From assembly GCA_964242305.1 (NCBI GenBank), contig CAXTBB010000001.1, positions 160,780 through 224,779 on the forward strand: a stretch of DNA of 64,000 nucleotides, written 5' to 3'. Made by a program: the position numbers and the translations under genes. Origin of the DNA: DATLGB01 sp964242305 (lineage in GTDB: Bacteria > Actinomycetota > Thermoleophilia > Solirubrobacterales > Solirubrobacteraceae). This document shows positions 16,908 to 25,758 of the stretch, one piece after another. Position 1 is the first letter of the stretch; every line of letters starts with the position of its first letter. The notes beneath the pieces were generated by a model. That model was not told the origin of the DNA, made no database searches, and worked only from the letters and a program-made list of their open reading frames with translations.

Positions 16908-18891
16908 GTCGATGGACTTCGCCAGCCTCTACGAGCACGGCTTCGTGCGCATCGCCGCCTGCACGGGGCGGACGGCGATCGCCGACCCGGCCGCCAACGC
17001 CGAGGCGATCCTCAGTCAGACGCGCGCGTGTGCGAAGGAGGGCGTCGCGCTGGCGCTGTTCCCCGAGCTGACGCTGACGGGCTATTCGATCGAGGACCTG
17101 CTGCTCCAGGACGCGGTCCTCGACCAGGTCGAAGTGGCGCTGGCGGATCTCGTCGCCCAGACGGCCGACCTCGCGCCCGTGCTCGTCCTCGGCGCGCCGC
17201 TCCAGCACCGCAACCGCATCTACAACTGCGCGGTCGTCGTCCACCGCGGCCGCGTCCTCGGGGTCGCGCCCAAGAGCTACCTGCCCACCTACCGGGAGTT
17301 CTACGAGCGGCGCCAGCTCGCGCCGGGCGAGCACGAGCGGGGCACCATCCGCGTCGGCGGCGCCGACGTCCCCTTCGGTCCCGACCTGCTGTTCGCCGCC
17401 GGCGATGTCCGCGGCCTGGTCTTCCACGTCGAGGTGTGCGAGGACATGTGGGTGCCGATCCCTCCGAGCGCCGAGGCCGCGCTGGCCGGCGCCACCGTCC
17501 TGCTCAACCTGTCCGGCAGCCCGATCACGGTCGGGCGCGCCTCGGACCGCCGGCTGATGTGCCGCAGCGCGAGCTCGCGCTGCCTGGCCGCCTACGCCTA
17601 CGCCGCCGCCGGCCAGGGCGAGTCGAGCACCGACCTGGCCTGGGACGGGCAGACGCTGATCTACGAGAACGGCGTCCTGCTCGACGAGACGGAGCGCTTC
17701 CCCGACGGCGACCGCCGCTCGATCGCCGACGTCGATCTCGACCTGCTGCGCCAGGAGCGCCTGCGGATGGGGACCTTCGACGACAACCGGCGCACCCACG
17801 CCGCCCGCGTGGACGCCTTTCGCACCGTCGCGTTCACGCTTGCGCCGCCCCCGGGGGACTTCGGCCTGCGCCGCCCGATCGAGCGCTTCCCCTTCGTCCC
17901 CGCCGACCGCGAGCGCCTGCACCAGGACTGCTACGAGGCCTACAACATCCAGGTCGCCGGGCTGCTGCAGCGGCTGCGCTCGATCGGGGACCCGAAGGTG
18001 GTCATCGGCGTCTCGGGCGGCCTGGACTCGACCCAGGCGCTGATCGTCGCCGCCAAGGCGATGGACCGCGCCGGCCGCCCGCGCACCGACATCCTCGGCT
18101 TCACGCTGCCGGGGTTCGCCACCAGCGACGAGACCAAGGGCAACGCCCACGCGCTGATGGACGCGCTCGGCGTCACCGCCGCCGAGATCGACATCACCGG
18201 CACCGCGCGCACGATGCTGGCGGGGATCGACCACCCGTTCGCGCGCGGCGAGGCGGTCTACGACGTCACCTTCGAGAACGTGCAGGCCGGCCTGCGCACC
18301 GACTACCTGTTCCGGATCGCCAACCAGCGCGGCGGGATCGTGGTCGGCACGGGCGACCTGTCGGAGCTGGCGCTGGGCTGGGCGACCTACGGGGTCGGCG
18401 ACCAGATGTCGCACTACAACGTCAACGCCGGCGTCCCCAAGACCCTGATCCAGCACCTGATCGGCTGGGTGGCTGGCTCGGGCCAGTTCGAGGCGGACGT
18501 CAACGAGACGCTGACGGCGATCCTGGGGACGGAGATCAGCCCGGAGCTCGTCCCGGGTGAGGTGCTGCAGTCCACGGAGGCGACCATCGGGCCGTACGCG
18601 CTGCACGACTTCACGCTCTTCCACGTGCTGCGGTTCGGCTTCCGGCCGACCAAGATCGGCTTCCTGGCCACGCACGCGTGGGGGGACACCTACGCGCCGG
18701 CCGAGATCCGCCGCTGGCTCGAGTTCTTCCTGCAGCGCTTCTTCGCGTTCGCGCAGTTCAAGCGCTCGGCGCTGCCTAACGGGCCGAAGGTCTCCCACGG
18801 CGGATCGCTGTCCCCGCGGGGGGACTGGCGCGCGCCGTCGGACTCGACGGCCGACGCGTGGCTGACCGACCTCGCGCGCTGGGAGCTATGA
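16906..18891 (+). CDS. nadE: Glutamine-dependent NAD+ synthetase
   Basis: A 661-residue two-domain enzyme that makes NAD+ from deamido-NAD+ using glutamine. The N-terminal nitrilase-like glutaminase domain has the Glu-Lys-Cys triad: ALFPELTLTG, PKSYLPTYREFYERR and VEVCEDMWVP. The C-terminal ammonia-dependent synthetase domain has the PP-loop IGVSGGLDSTQAL, ELALGWATYGVGDQMSHYNVN and DLSELA. Length and order match the actinobacterial enzyme. Homologues start at the second Met (16912). The start codon shares a CATG with the divergent hydrolase, leaving little room for separate promoters. It overlaps the convergent SRPBCC gene by 6 bases. Confidence 0.95.
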   Translation: MSMDFASLYEHGFVRIAACTGRTAIADPAANAEAILSQTRACAKEGVALALFPELTLTGYSIEDLLLQDAVLDQVEVALADLVAQTADLAPVLVLGAPLQHRNRIYNCAVVVHRGRVLGVAPKSYLPTYREFYERRQLAPGEHERGTIRVGGADVPFGPDLLFAAGDVRGLVFHVEVCEDMWVPIPPSAEAALAGATVLLNLSGSPITVGRASDRRLMCRSASSRCLAAYAYAAAGQGESSTDLAWDGQTLIYENGVLLDETERFPDGDRRSIADVDLDLLRQERLRMGTFDDNRRTHAARVDAFRTVAFTLAPPPGDFGLRRPIERFPFVPADRERLHQDCYEAYNIQVAGLLQRLRSIGDPKVVIGVSGGLDSTQALIVAAKAMDRAGRPRTDILGFTLPGFATSDETKGNAHALMDALGVTAAEIDITGTARTMLAGIDHPFARGEAVYDVTFENVQAGLRTDYLFRIANQRGGIVVGTGDLSELALGWATYGVGDQMSHYNVNAGVPKTLIQHLIGWVAGSGQFEADVNETLTAILGTEISPELVPGEVLQSTEATIGPYALHDFTLFHVLRFGFRPTKIGFLATHAWGDTYAPAEIRRWLEFFLQRFFAFAQFKRSALPNGPKVSHGGSLSPRGDWRAPSDSTADAWLTDLARWEL

Positions 18892-19311
18892 CTCCACGTA
18901 ACGCTTGAGGTCGCGCATCGCGCCGCGCATCACGTAGTCCTGGACGAGCTTGCGCACGGGGCCGGGGACGAAGCGGCCGGGGTCGAGGTCGACGGCCAGC
19001 TCCACCTCCGTGCCGTCGCCGTCCGGGGTGAAGCGCCAGCCCGCCTCCAGGCGGGGGAAGTCGCCGGACAGGTAGGTGCTGTCGATGCCGTGCGGCTCGT
19101 CGTAGTCGAGGCGCAGGCGGTAGCGCACGGTGCGCACCTTGGCGTCCAGCTCGTAGTCGATGACGGCGCCGGCGGCGTCCGACTCGATCACGGTCGCGCG
19201 CTTGATGCCGGTCTGCCACTGCGGGAGGCGGGCGTGGTCGGTGAGCGCGTCGAAGCACTGCTGCGGGGTCGCCGCGACGGTCAGCGTCTGGCGGGCGGCG
19301 TAGCTCGGCAC
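18886..19311 (-). CDS. SRPBCC (START-like) polyketide cyclase/dehydrase family protein
   Basis: A 141-residue single-domain protein with the START-like opening LTVAATPQQCFDALTDHARLP, a GWRFTPDGDGTEVELAVDLD strand pair and a C-terminal helix (VRKLVQDYVMRGAMRDLKRY). Members bind lipids or aromatic ligands in a hydrophobic cavity; no specific ligand can be given. Transcribed alone toward nadE, with which it overlaps tail to tail. Confidence 0.8.
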   Translation of the reverse strand: MPSYAARQTLTVAATPQQCFDALTDHARLPQWQTGIKRATVIESDAAGAVIDYELDAKVRTVRYRLRLDYDEPHGIDSTYLSGDFPRLEAGWRFTPDGDGTEVELAVDLDPGRFVPGPVRKLVQDYVMRGAMRDLKRYVES

Positions 19312-19350
19312 GGCCTCGTCCTACCCGGATCGCCTGCCGATACGGAGAAC

Positions 19351-19971
19351 ATGGCGCGCGCCGCGATCGTCCTCGTCCTATTCGTGGGGGCGCTGGCGCT
19401 GCGTGCGTCGTCGCCCGCCCACGGGGTCCCGAAGCGTCCCGCCCCGCGCGCCGGGCTCACCTTCGACGCCTCGGTCGACGCGCCGAGCCGCGCGCTCATC
19501 GAGACGGCGATCGCGAGCGCCCGCCCGGAGGCCCGCGCCCTCCTCGACCGGGTGGCCGGCTACACGGACGTCAGCGTCGGGATCCCGGCCGGCCACGCGC
19601 TGGGGACGACACAGCGCGTTCGGGACCGCTATCGCGTCGTCCTCGATCTCGGCACGACCCAGCGCAGCACAGGCCCGCGCGGCGTCACCCGGCTCGTGCT
19701 GCACGAACTCGGCCACGTCGTCGACCTCGAGCTCCTCGCCGACGACCTCCGGACGCAGCTCGACGCGGAGATCCCGGCCGGCGTGCCGTGCCCGGCCGGG
19801 ACCCGGCTCGGCTCGTGCGCGCCGCGGGCGGAGCGCTTCGCCGAGACGTTCGCCAAGTGGGCGATGGGCAACGACCTCGGCGCCAACCTCTTCATCGGCT
19901 ACGCGGTGCCGCCCCCGTCGGTCGGCTTCGACGCCTGGGCGGCGCCGCTGGTGGCGCTGCCCGAGAACTGA
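19351..19971 (+). CDS. Exported HEXXH zinc metallopeptidase-like protein
   Basis: A 206-residue protein with an N-terminal export signal (IVLVLFVGALALRASSPAHG) and the zinc motif RLVLHELGHVVDLELL, with a likely third ligand in ERFAETFAKWAMG (E or D downstream, as in gluzincin-like small proteases). A cysteine pair (GVPCPAGTRLGSCAP) probably forms a disulfide. It starts at ATG 19351 after GGAG. Short, with no other domain; the substrate is unknown. The last 73 bases overlap the convergent ndh gene. Confidence 0.7.
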   Translation: MARAAIVLVLFVGALALRASSPAHGVPKRPAPRAGLTFDASVDAPSRALIETAIASARPEARALLDRVAGYTDVSVGIPAGHALGTTQRVRDRYRVVLDLGTTQRSTGPRGVTRLVLHELGHVVDLELLADDLRTQLDAEIPAGVPCPAGTRLGSCAPRAERFAETFAKWAMGNDLGANLFIGYAVPPPSVGFDAWAAPLVALPEN

Positions 19972-21233
19972 CGGGCGGTGAAGGCGCGCTCGGCGCGCGA
20001 GCGACCGAGGAAGGAGACGATCCAGTGCACCAGCGCGCTGAAGCGGTTCTTGAAGCCGGTCAGGAAAGTCAGGTGGACGACGAGCCAGGCCAGCCAGCCG
20101 ATGAAGCCGCCGAAGCGGATCGGGCCGATCTCGGCCACCGCCGAGAAGCGGGTGATGGACGCCATCGTCCCGAGGTCGTAGTAGCGGAAGGACTGGTGGT
20201 CGTGGTTGCCCTCGGCGCGCAGGGCGACGACGCCGCCGGCGTGGCGGCCCGACTGCATCGCCACCTCGGCGACGCCGGGCAGCCCGTGCAGGTCCATGAG
20301 GTCGCCGACCACGAACACCTCGGGGTGGCCGGGCAGCGTGCAATCGTCGCGGACGGGGACCTGGCCGCGGCGGTTGACCGCGACCCCGGCCTGCTCGGCG
20401 ACCACGCGGCCCAGGTGCGAGGACTCGACGCCGGCGCCCCATACCTTCGTGCGCGCTTCGATGCGCTCAGGCCCCGGCCCATCCAGATCGATGCCGTGCG
20501 CGTCGACGCCGATCACCTTGGTGTTGAGCAGCAGCTCGACGCCCGCCTTCTCGAGCCGCCGCGCCGCCTTCTCGGGCAGCCTGCCGCCGAACTGACCGAG
20601 CACCTTGTCGACTGCGTCGACCAGCACGATGCGGCAGTGCCTGGGCTCGATGGAGCGGAAGTTGCCCTTCAGCGCGCGGTGGGAGAGCTCGGCGATCTGC
20701 CCGGCCATCTCCACGCCGGTCGGCCCGGCGCCGACGACCACGAAGGTGAGCCACTGCGCGCGCACGTCGGGGTCCTCCTCGAGCTCGGCGACCTCGAAGG
20801 CGCCGAAGATGCGGGCGCGCAGGTCGAGGGCGTCGTCGATCGACTTCAGGCCGGGCGCGTGCGGCGCGAACTCCGCCTCGTTGCCGAAGTAGGACGTCTT
20901 CGCGCCGGCGGCGAGGATCAGGCTGTCGTAGCGCAGCTCGAGCTCGCGGTCCAGGCCGCGGGCGGTCACGCGCCGCTCGGCCAGGTCGATGCCGGTGACC
21001 TCGCCGAGGACGACGCGCGCGTTGCGCTGGCGGCGGATGATGTCGCGGAACGGCGGGGCGATCTCCCCCTCGCTGAGGATGCCCGTGGCCACCTGGTAGA
21101 GCAGCGGCTGGAAGAGGTGGTGCGTCGTGCGGTCGACGATCGTGACGTCCACGTCGGCGTCCTTGAGCCGCCGGGTCGCCCACAGGCCCCCGAACCCGGA
21201 TCCGACGATGACGACGTGGTGACGAGCGGGCAC
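19899..21233 (-). CDS. ndh: Type II NADH dehydrogenase (NDH-2)
   Basis: A 444-residue flavoprotein that passes electrons from NADH to the quinone pool without pumping protons. FAD-binding GSGFGGLWATRRL at the N-terminus, NADH-binding VVVGAGPTGVEMAGQIAEL in the middle, the family block HLFQPLLYQVATGILS, and the second FAD motif VFVVGDLMD. The C-terminus has the amphipathic/membrane stretch GFIGWLAWLVVHLTFLTGF that holds it to the membrane. Four bases separate it from the SRPBCC gene upstream, so they are likely one transcript. Confidence 0.93.
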   Translation of the reverse strand: MPARHHVVIVGSGFGGLWATRRLKDADVDVTIVDRTTHHLFQPLLYQVATGILSEGEIAPPFRDIIRRQRNARVVLGEVTGIDLAERRVTARGLDRELELRYDSLILAAGAKTSYFGNEAEFAPHAPGLKSIDDALDLRARIFGAFEVAELEEDPDVRAQWLTFVVVGAGPTGVEMAGQIAELSHRALKGNFRSIEPRHCRIVLVDAVDKVLGQFGGRLPEKAARRLEKAGVELLLNTKVIGVDAHGIDLDGPGPERIEARTKVWGAGVESSHLGRVVAEQAGVAVNRRGQVPVRDDCTLPGHPEVFVVGDLMDLHGLPGVAEVAMQSGRHAGGVVALRAEGNHDHQSFRYYDLGTMASITRFSAVAEIGPIRFGGFIGWLAWLVVHLTFLTGFKNRFSALVHWIVSFLGRSRAERAFTARQFSGSATSGAAQASKPTDGGGTA

Positions 21234-21237
21234 GGCG

Positions 21238-21690
21238 CTACCCGGCCGGGGCGACCGCGGGGTGCCGGGATCGCTCCTCGGCGAGGCGCTTGAAGCGCCG
21301 CAGGGACTCGACGTTGCGCAGCCGGATGGCCAGGTGCACGGGCGGGAGGAACCGCAGCGGCGTGAGCTTGCCGGCCGGGTCCTCGATCATGGTCACCTGG
21401 GTCCCGTCGCCCTCGGGCTCGAGCTCGATGGTCACCCGCGCGGGGCCGAGGAAGCTGGCGGCGGCGTCGAGGACGATGCGCCGTCCGGGGATGAGCGCCC
21501 TGGCCTTCGTGGTGTCGACGTGGCCGAAGGCGACGTGGACCCGGAACTCGCTGCCGGGCGCAGGCCAGTTGGGGTCGGCGTCAACCGTGCGGTCGGTCCC
21601 GACGACCCACATGGGGTAGGCGTAGGGGTCGTCGAGCACGGCCCAGACCTGGCTGGGCGACGCGTCGATGTGGGTGCGGTTGCGCGCCAC
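21238..21690 (-). CDS. SRPBCC (START-like) family protein
   Basis: A 150-residue START-like protein: THIDASPSQVWAVLDDPYAYPMW at the start, then PGSEFRVHVAFGHVD and the strand pair VTIELEPEGDGTQVTMIEDP. It sits immediately before ndh in the same direction, perhaps in one operon. It differs from the copy at 18886 in sequence and is not a recent duplicate. Ligand unknown. Confidence 0.8.
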   Translation of the reverse strand: MARNRTHIDASPSQVWAVLDDPYAYPMWVVGTDRTVDADPNWPAPGSEFRVHVAFGHVDTTKARALIPGRRIVLDAAASFLGPARVTIELEPEGDGTQVTMIEDPAGKLTPLRFLPPVHLAIRLRNVESLRRFKRLAEERSRHPAVAPAG

Positions 21691-21721
21691 GAAGTGATTG
21701 TCTGCCCGCCGGGGCAGGCCG

Positions 21722-22138
21722 TCAATCCTCGCGGCGCGCCCACGCCCGCGGCAGCAGGGTGATCCCGGCGGCGGCCAGCAGCGCGGCGATGTCGTCGAGC
21801 TCCAGCGACTGGTCGGCGACCAGGTCGGCCAGGTCCTCGAGGCCGGCCGGCATCGCCAGGCACAGCAGGTGGACGTCCGTGCGCGCGTCCACCCGGCAGG
21901 CGACGTCGCGCGGAAGCGCGGCCGTGTCCCCGCGACCGAGCGTCTGCCGCGTGTCCCCGCAGGCGACCTGCAGCTCGCCGGTCACGACGAGCAGGACGGC
22001 GTCCTGGTGGGCGCGGACGTGCGGCGGGATCACCGCGCCGGCGGGGGCACGGATGTCGAAGACGGCGTAGGCGCCGTCGCTGAGCGCAGAACCGGAGACG
22101 ACGCTGACGCGGACCGGTGCGGGAAGGGTCTCGACCAT
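21722..22138 (-). CDS. Cupin-domain protein
   Basis: A 138-residue single cupin (VIPPHVRAHQDAVLLVVTGELQV... TLGRGDTAALPRDVACRV). The first metal motif has HVRAHQD; the second motif lacks the usual histidine, so metal binding is uncertain. The end (LADLVADQSLELDDIAALLAAAGITLLP) is helical and resembles the tail of cupins that follow anti-sigma-like helices. Start set at ATG 22138, where the domain begins. Role unknown. Confidence 0.65.
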   Translation of the reverse strand: MVETLPAPVRVSVVSGSALSDGAYAVFDIRAPAGAVIPPHVRAHQDAVLLVVTGELQVACGDTRQTLGRGDTAALPRDVACRVDARTDVHLLCLAMPAGLEDLADLVADQSLELDDIAALLAAAGITLLPRAWARRED

Positions 22139-22238
22139 GGACGGGACTCTTCCGAGCGGCGGCGGCCTCGGCATCAGGCACCCACCCCAGGGTCGACCCC
22201 GGACTTTGTTTCCCACCACCTGAGTAGGCTTGGCCGGG

Positions 22239-23627
22239 ATGACTCGGCTCCTGGCGTTCCTCCTGCTCGCGCTCGTTCCCGCGAACTCCGCGGCCGCCGC
22301 GTCCGGGCCCGCGAACCCCTACATGGGCCCGACGGGAACCTCGGCGATGCACGGCGACGCCTACGCCTCGGACACAACGCCGCTGCACGGGCCGGGGACG
22401 GACGCGCTGGACAGCCGCTACGTGCCGCTCGCCGGCGCCTGCCCGAGCATCCTCATCGGCAGCGACAACCTGCCGGTGGCGCTGTGCACGGAGATCGCCG
22501 ACCGGGCGCCGCAGGCCTACGTGCTCAACCCCGACACCGGCTTCCCGCTGGCCACCCTGAAACTGACCAAGGGCGGCCTCTTCTCGGGCGTCTATCCCTA
22601 CCTGGACCGCCGAAACCGGATCGTCTTCGCCGACGGCAGCGGCGACCTGCTGCGCATCGCCCACGTCCAGGCCGCCGACGGCAGCTGGTCGCTGAAGGTG
22701 GTCAGGCGCACGCCGCTGCCGGCGATCAGCGGCGTGGTCGGCCTCTCCCCCGACTGGCGCGGGCGCACCTGGTTCGCCGCGGAGAACGGGACCGTCGGGT
22801 TCGTGCGCACGGACGGTGCCGTGCGTTCGCTCACGCTGGGCAAGGACGAGCACGTCGCCAACTCCATCGCGACCTCCCCGGACGGGACCGCGGTGGCCAC
22901 CGACCAGGCGCTCTACCTGCTGCGCGCGAAGGCCGGCGGCGAGCCGCGGGTGGTCTGGCGCGCGCCGTACGACCGCGGGCCGGCGCGCAAGCCGGGCCAG
23001 CTCAGCCGTGGGACGGGCTCCACACCGACCTTCTTCGGGCCGAAGTCCGGCTACGAGTACCTGACCATCGTCGACAACGCCGTCCCCGCCGAGCACCTGC
23101 GCGTGTTCGGCACCAAGCGGGGACGCATCGTGTGCGACACGCCCGTCCTGCTGCCCGGCCCGAGTGGCAGCGAGAACTCGCCCATCGGCGCTGGCCGCGC
23201 CGTGATCGTGGCCAGCACCTACGGCTATCCCTACCCGGCCACGCCGGACGACGCCGGCCCGGCCGTGCCCGCGACCGCCGACCTGGGCGGCGGCGTCACC
23301 CGCATCGACGTCAAGCGCTCCGGCTGCACGACGCGCTGGACGAGCCCGATCCGCTCGGCCGCCGTCCCCAAGCTCTCCCTCGCCGACGGCCTCGTCTACA
23401 CGACGACCCGCGAGCCGCCGCGCGGCGCCGCGTCGTCCGTCCTGGACCGCTTCGACGCGGTCACCCTCGACGTCAACACCGGCGCGGAGCGCAGCCGCCA
23501 CACGCTCGGCGCGACGACCGCGTTCGACACGCTGCAGCTGGCCGGCAACGTCGGCCCGGGCAGCGTGCTCTGGCAGGGCACGCTCACCGGGCTGTTGCGG
23601 ATCAGCCCTCAGCGGCCTCGGCGATGA
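22239..23627 (+). CDS. Secreted protein, probable beta-propeller, function unknown
   Basis: A 462-residue protein with a clear signal peptide (RLLAFLLLALVPANSAAAA). The mature part has repeated strand-turn patterns typical of propellers (FADGSGDLLRIAHVQAADG, GLSPDWRGRTWFAAENGTVG, SIATSPDGTAVATDQALYLL, GGGVTRIDVKRSGCTTRWTS). Four or more cysteines could pair outside the cell. No catalytic motif seen. It overlaps the convergent sulfatase by 26 bases. The start could also be ATG 22230. Confidence 0.7.
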   Translation: MTRLLAFLLLALVPANSAAAASGPANPYMGPTGTSAMHGDAYASDTTPLHGPGTDALDSRYVPLAGACPSILIGSDNLPVALCTEIADRAPQAYVLNPDTGFPLATLKLTKGGLFSGVYPYLDRRNRIVFADGSGDLLRIAHVQAADGSWSLKVVRRTPLPAISGVVGLSPDWRGRTWFAAENGTVGFVRTDGAVRSLTLGKDEHVANSIATSPDGTAVATDQALYLLRAKAGGEPRVVWRAPYDRGPARKPGQLSRGTGSTPTFFGPKSGYEYLTIVDNAVPAEHLRVFGTKRGRIVCDTPVLLPGPSGSENSPIGAGRAVIVASTYGYPYPATPDDAGPAVPATADLGGGVTRIDVKRSGCTTRWTSPIRSAAVPKLSLADGLVYTTTREPPRGAASSVLDRFDAVTLDVNTGAERSRHTLGATTAFDTLQLAGNVGPGSVLWQGTLTGLLRISPQRPRR

Positions 23628-24921
23628 AGGTCGGGTCGTCCGGCGAGCGCTGATCGGTGCGGTTGAGCGCGGAGCCGGGCAGCGGCTCGATCGGGCCGTC
23701 GAGCAGCGGGTCGTCCGTCTCGCGCATCCAGCCCTCCAGCGCCTCGCGCAGCTCGCGCAGGATGGGCTCGTAGGCGGGGTCGCCGGCCCGGTTGGCCGCC
23801 TCCTGGGGATCGAAGATCAGGTCATAGAGCTGCTCGGCCGGGATGCGGCGCTCGGCGAGGCCGTGGTCGAGCAGCACGTCCTTGGACGGCGAGTCGTCGA
23901 TGTTGGGCAGCACGGGGTGGTCGTGCGTGTCGTCGAAGCGGCGGATGTACTTGAAGCGCCGCGTGCGGACGGAGCGCTGCGGCTCGTAGGCGGCGTGATA
24001 GGTCAGCTCGCCGAACAGCGACTCGTTGACCTCGTCGGTCTCCCGGCGCAGCAGCGGCATCAGCGACGTCCCGTGCAGCCAGTCCGGCGCCTCGATGCCG
24101 GCCATCTCGCAGATCGTCGGGTACAGGTCGAGTTGGGAGACGAGCGCGTCGGACACGCGGCCGCCGTGGAAGCCGCCCGGCCCGCGCATGATCAGCATGA
24201 CGCCGAGGCCGCGGTCGGTCAGCGTCGCCTTCGCGCCCGGGAAGGCGAGGCCGTGGTCCGTGGTCAGGATGACGATCGTGGTGTCGCCGAGGTCGGCCTC
24301 GTCGAGCGCGTTGAGGACGGCGCCGACACCCTGGTCCAGCGACCGGGCGCTGGCCTTGTACTGGGCCATGTCGCGCCGCGTCTCCGGCGTGTCGGGCAGG
24401 TTCGCGGGCGGCAGCGAGTACAGCGCGTCGCGCACGGAGGTCGGCTCGAAGTAGTCGCGGTGGGTCTCGAAGAAGCCGACGTCGAGGAAGAACGGCTCCT
24501 GCAGGCCCTCCTCGAGCAGCGTGCGGGCGGCAGGAGCGACGGCGTCGGCGCGGGTGTGGTCGATGGGCACGACGACGTCGTAGCCGATCTCCCCCGGGTC
24601 GGCGGACACGTGCTGCTCGCCGATCAGCGCCGAGTAGTAGCCCGCCCCGCGCAGATGATGGACGAGGTGGTGGTTGTAGTCGACCAGCCGGTAGCCGCGG
24701 TGGGCCAGGCCGAGCATCCCGTTGGCGTGGCTGTAGGCGCCGGTCAGGAGCGCGGCGCGGCTCCCGGAGCAGACCGGGGCGGCCGCGAAGGCCTGGCGGA
24801 AGAGCAGTCCCTGGTCGGCGAGGCGCTGGATGTTCGGCGTCGGGACCTGGTGCCCGTAGGGTTGGATGAACCGCCCCGTGTCGTGGGAGTGGAGATAGAG
24901 GACATTGGGCAAGACTGTCAT
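23602..24921 (-). CDS. Type I sulfatase (arylsulfatase family)
   Basis: A 439-residue sulfatase without signal peptide, so probably cytoplasmic. The activation motif is VCSGSRAALLTG with C51 as the candidate formylglycine; the family norm is C-X-P/A-S-R, so Gly at the third place is unusual but the Cys and Arg are kept. Metal-site pieces: LHSHDTG near the N-terminus and TTDHGLAF at the middle. It would release sulfate from organic sulfate esters. It diverges from the sulfotransferase-cysDNC operon across a 30-base gap holding an imperfect palindrome, so both sides may answer to the same sulfur signal. Confidence 0.87.
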   Translation of the reverse strand: MTVLPNVLYLHSHDTGRFIQPYGHQVPTPNIQRLADQGLLFRQAFAAAPVCSGSRAALLTGAYSHANGMLGLAHRGYRLVDYNHHLVHHLRGAGYYSALIGEQHVSADPGEIGYDVVVPIDHTRADAVAPAARTLLEEGLQEPFFLDVGFFETHRDYFEPTSVRDALYSLPPANLPDTPETRRDMAQYKASARSLDQGVGAVLNALDEADLGDTTIVILTTDHGLAFPGAKATLTDRGLGVMLIMRGPGGFHGGRVSDALVSQLDLYPTICEMAGIEAPDWLHGTSLMPLLRRETDEVNESLFGELTYHAAYEPQRSVRTRRFKYIRRFDDTHDHPVLPNIDDSPSKDVLLDHGLAERRIPAEQLYDLIFDPQEAANRAGDPAYEPILRELREALEGWMRETDDPLLDGPIEPLPGSALNRTDQRSPDDPTFIAEAAEG

Positions 24922-24925
24922 TGTC

Positions 24926-24942
24926 TACCGATATTGTAGGTA
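24926..24942. promoter_or_regulatory. Candidate sulfur-responsive operator between sulfatase and sulfotransferase operons
   Basis: The AT-rich 17-mer TACCGATATTGTAGGTA is an imperfect palindrome (TACC/GGTA arms plus inner matches). It fills most of the 30 bases between the divergent start codons at 24921 and 24952, so it must overlap both promoters or both leaders. A dimeric regulator there could control both directions. The regulator is not identified. Confidence 0.45.
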
Positions 24943-24951
24943 ATCCCCGCC

Positions 24952-25758
24952 ATGCCTTCTCCTGACTCCCCGTATCTGGTCTGCGCCACTCCACGCAGCG
25001 GCAGCACCCTGCTGTGCGAGCTGCTGACGACGACCGGCGTCGCCGGCCGTCCCCAGGAGTACTTCGAGCACCTCTACGCGACCAACCAGCCGCGCCAGGC
25101 GCGCGAGTACTTCGAGGGCGTGACCGATCCGGACGTCATCGACCGCCTGCGCCCGACGGACGCGGGGACGCCCGAGAGCGCCGAGGCGTTCGAGGAGCGC
25201 CTGTCGGCGGCGCTGCGCGAGGGCACGACCCCCAACGGCGTGTGGGCGTCCAAGCTGATGTGGGGCTACTTCCTGGACTTCCTGCGCCGGCTGCACGAGC
25301 GTCCGGACACGGCCGACCGAAAGCCCGCCGAGGCCGTCGAGCACCTGTTCCCGGGCGTCCGCTACGTCCACGTCAAGCGCCGCGACAAGCTGGCCCAGGC
25401 GATCTCGTTGTGGACCGCCGTGCAGACGCTGGCCTGGCGTGACGACGGGGACGACGACAGCGGGGCCCATGAGCCCGTGTATTCGTACGCGGGCATCGAG
25501 CACCTGCGCGAGCAGCTGACCGGGCAGGACGAGGCGTGGACGCGCTGGTTCGCCGCCGCGGGCGTCGAGCCGGTCGTGATCGCCTACGAGGACCTGGTCG
25601 CCGACCAGCGCGGCGTGGTCCTCGACCTTCTTCGCACCCTGCACATCGACACGTTCGGCGTGGACGTCCCCGAGCCGAAGATGCGTCGCCAGTCCGGCGG
25701 GCGCTCGGCCGAGTGGGCGGAGCGCTTCGAAGCCGACCGGAAGGAAGCCGTCGCGTGA
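24952..25758 (+). CDS. Stf0-type sulfotransferase
   Basis: A 268-residue PAPS-dependent sulfotransferase. The 5'-phosphosulfate loop is ATPRSGSTLLCELL; the downstream region FPGVRYVHVKRRDKLAQAISLW is the 3'-phosphate-binding segment of the Stf0 (trehalose 2-sulfotransferase) family, and EPVVIAYEDLV is also typical. The acceptor may be a carbohydrate or glycolipid; trehalose is the known Stf0 acceptor in mycobacteria, but that is not shown here. It is first in an operon with cysD and cysNC (GTGA overlap), which makes its donor PAPS. Confidence 0.85.
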   Translation: MPSPDSPYLVCATPRSGSTLLCELLTTTGVAGRPQEYFEHLYATNQPRQAREYFEGVTDPDVIDRLRPTDAGTPESAEAFEERLSAALREGTTPNGVWASKLMWGYFLDFLRRLHERPDTADRKPAEAVEHLFPGVRYVHVKRRDKLAQAISLWTAVQTLAWRDDGDDDSGAHEPVYSYAGIEHLREQLTGQDEAWTRWFAAAGVEPVVIAYEDLVADQRGVVLDLLRTLHIDTFGVDVPEPKMRRQSGGRSAEWAERFEADRKEAVA

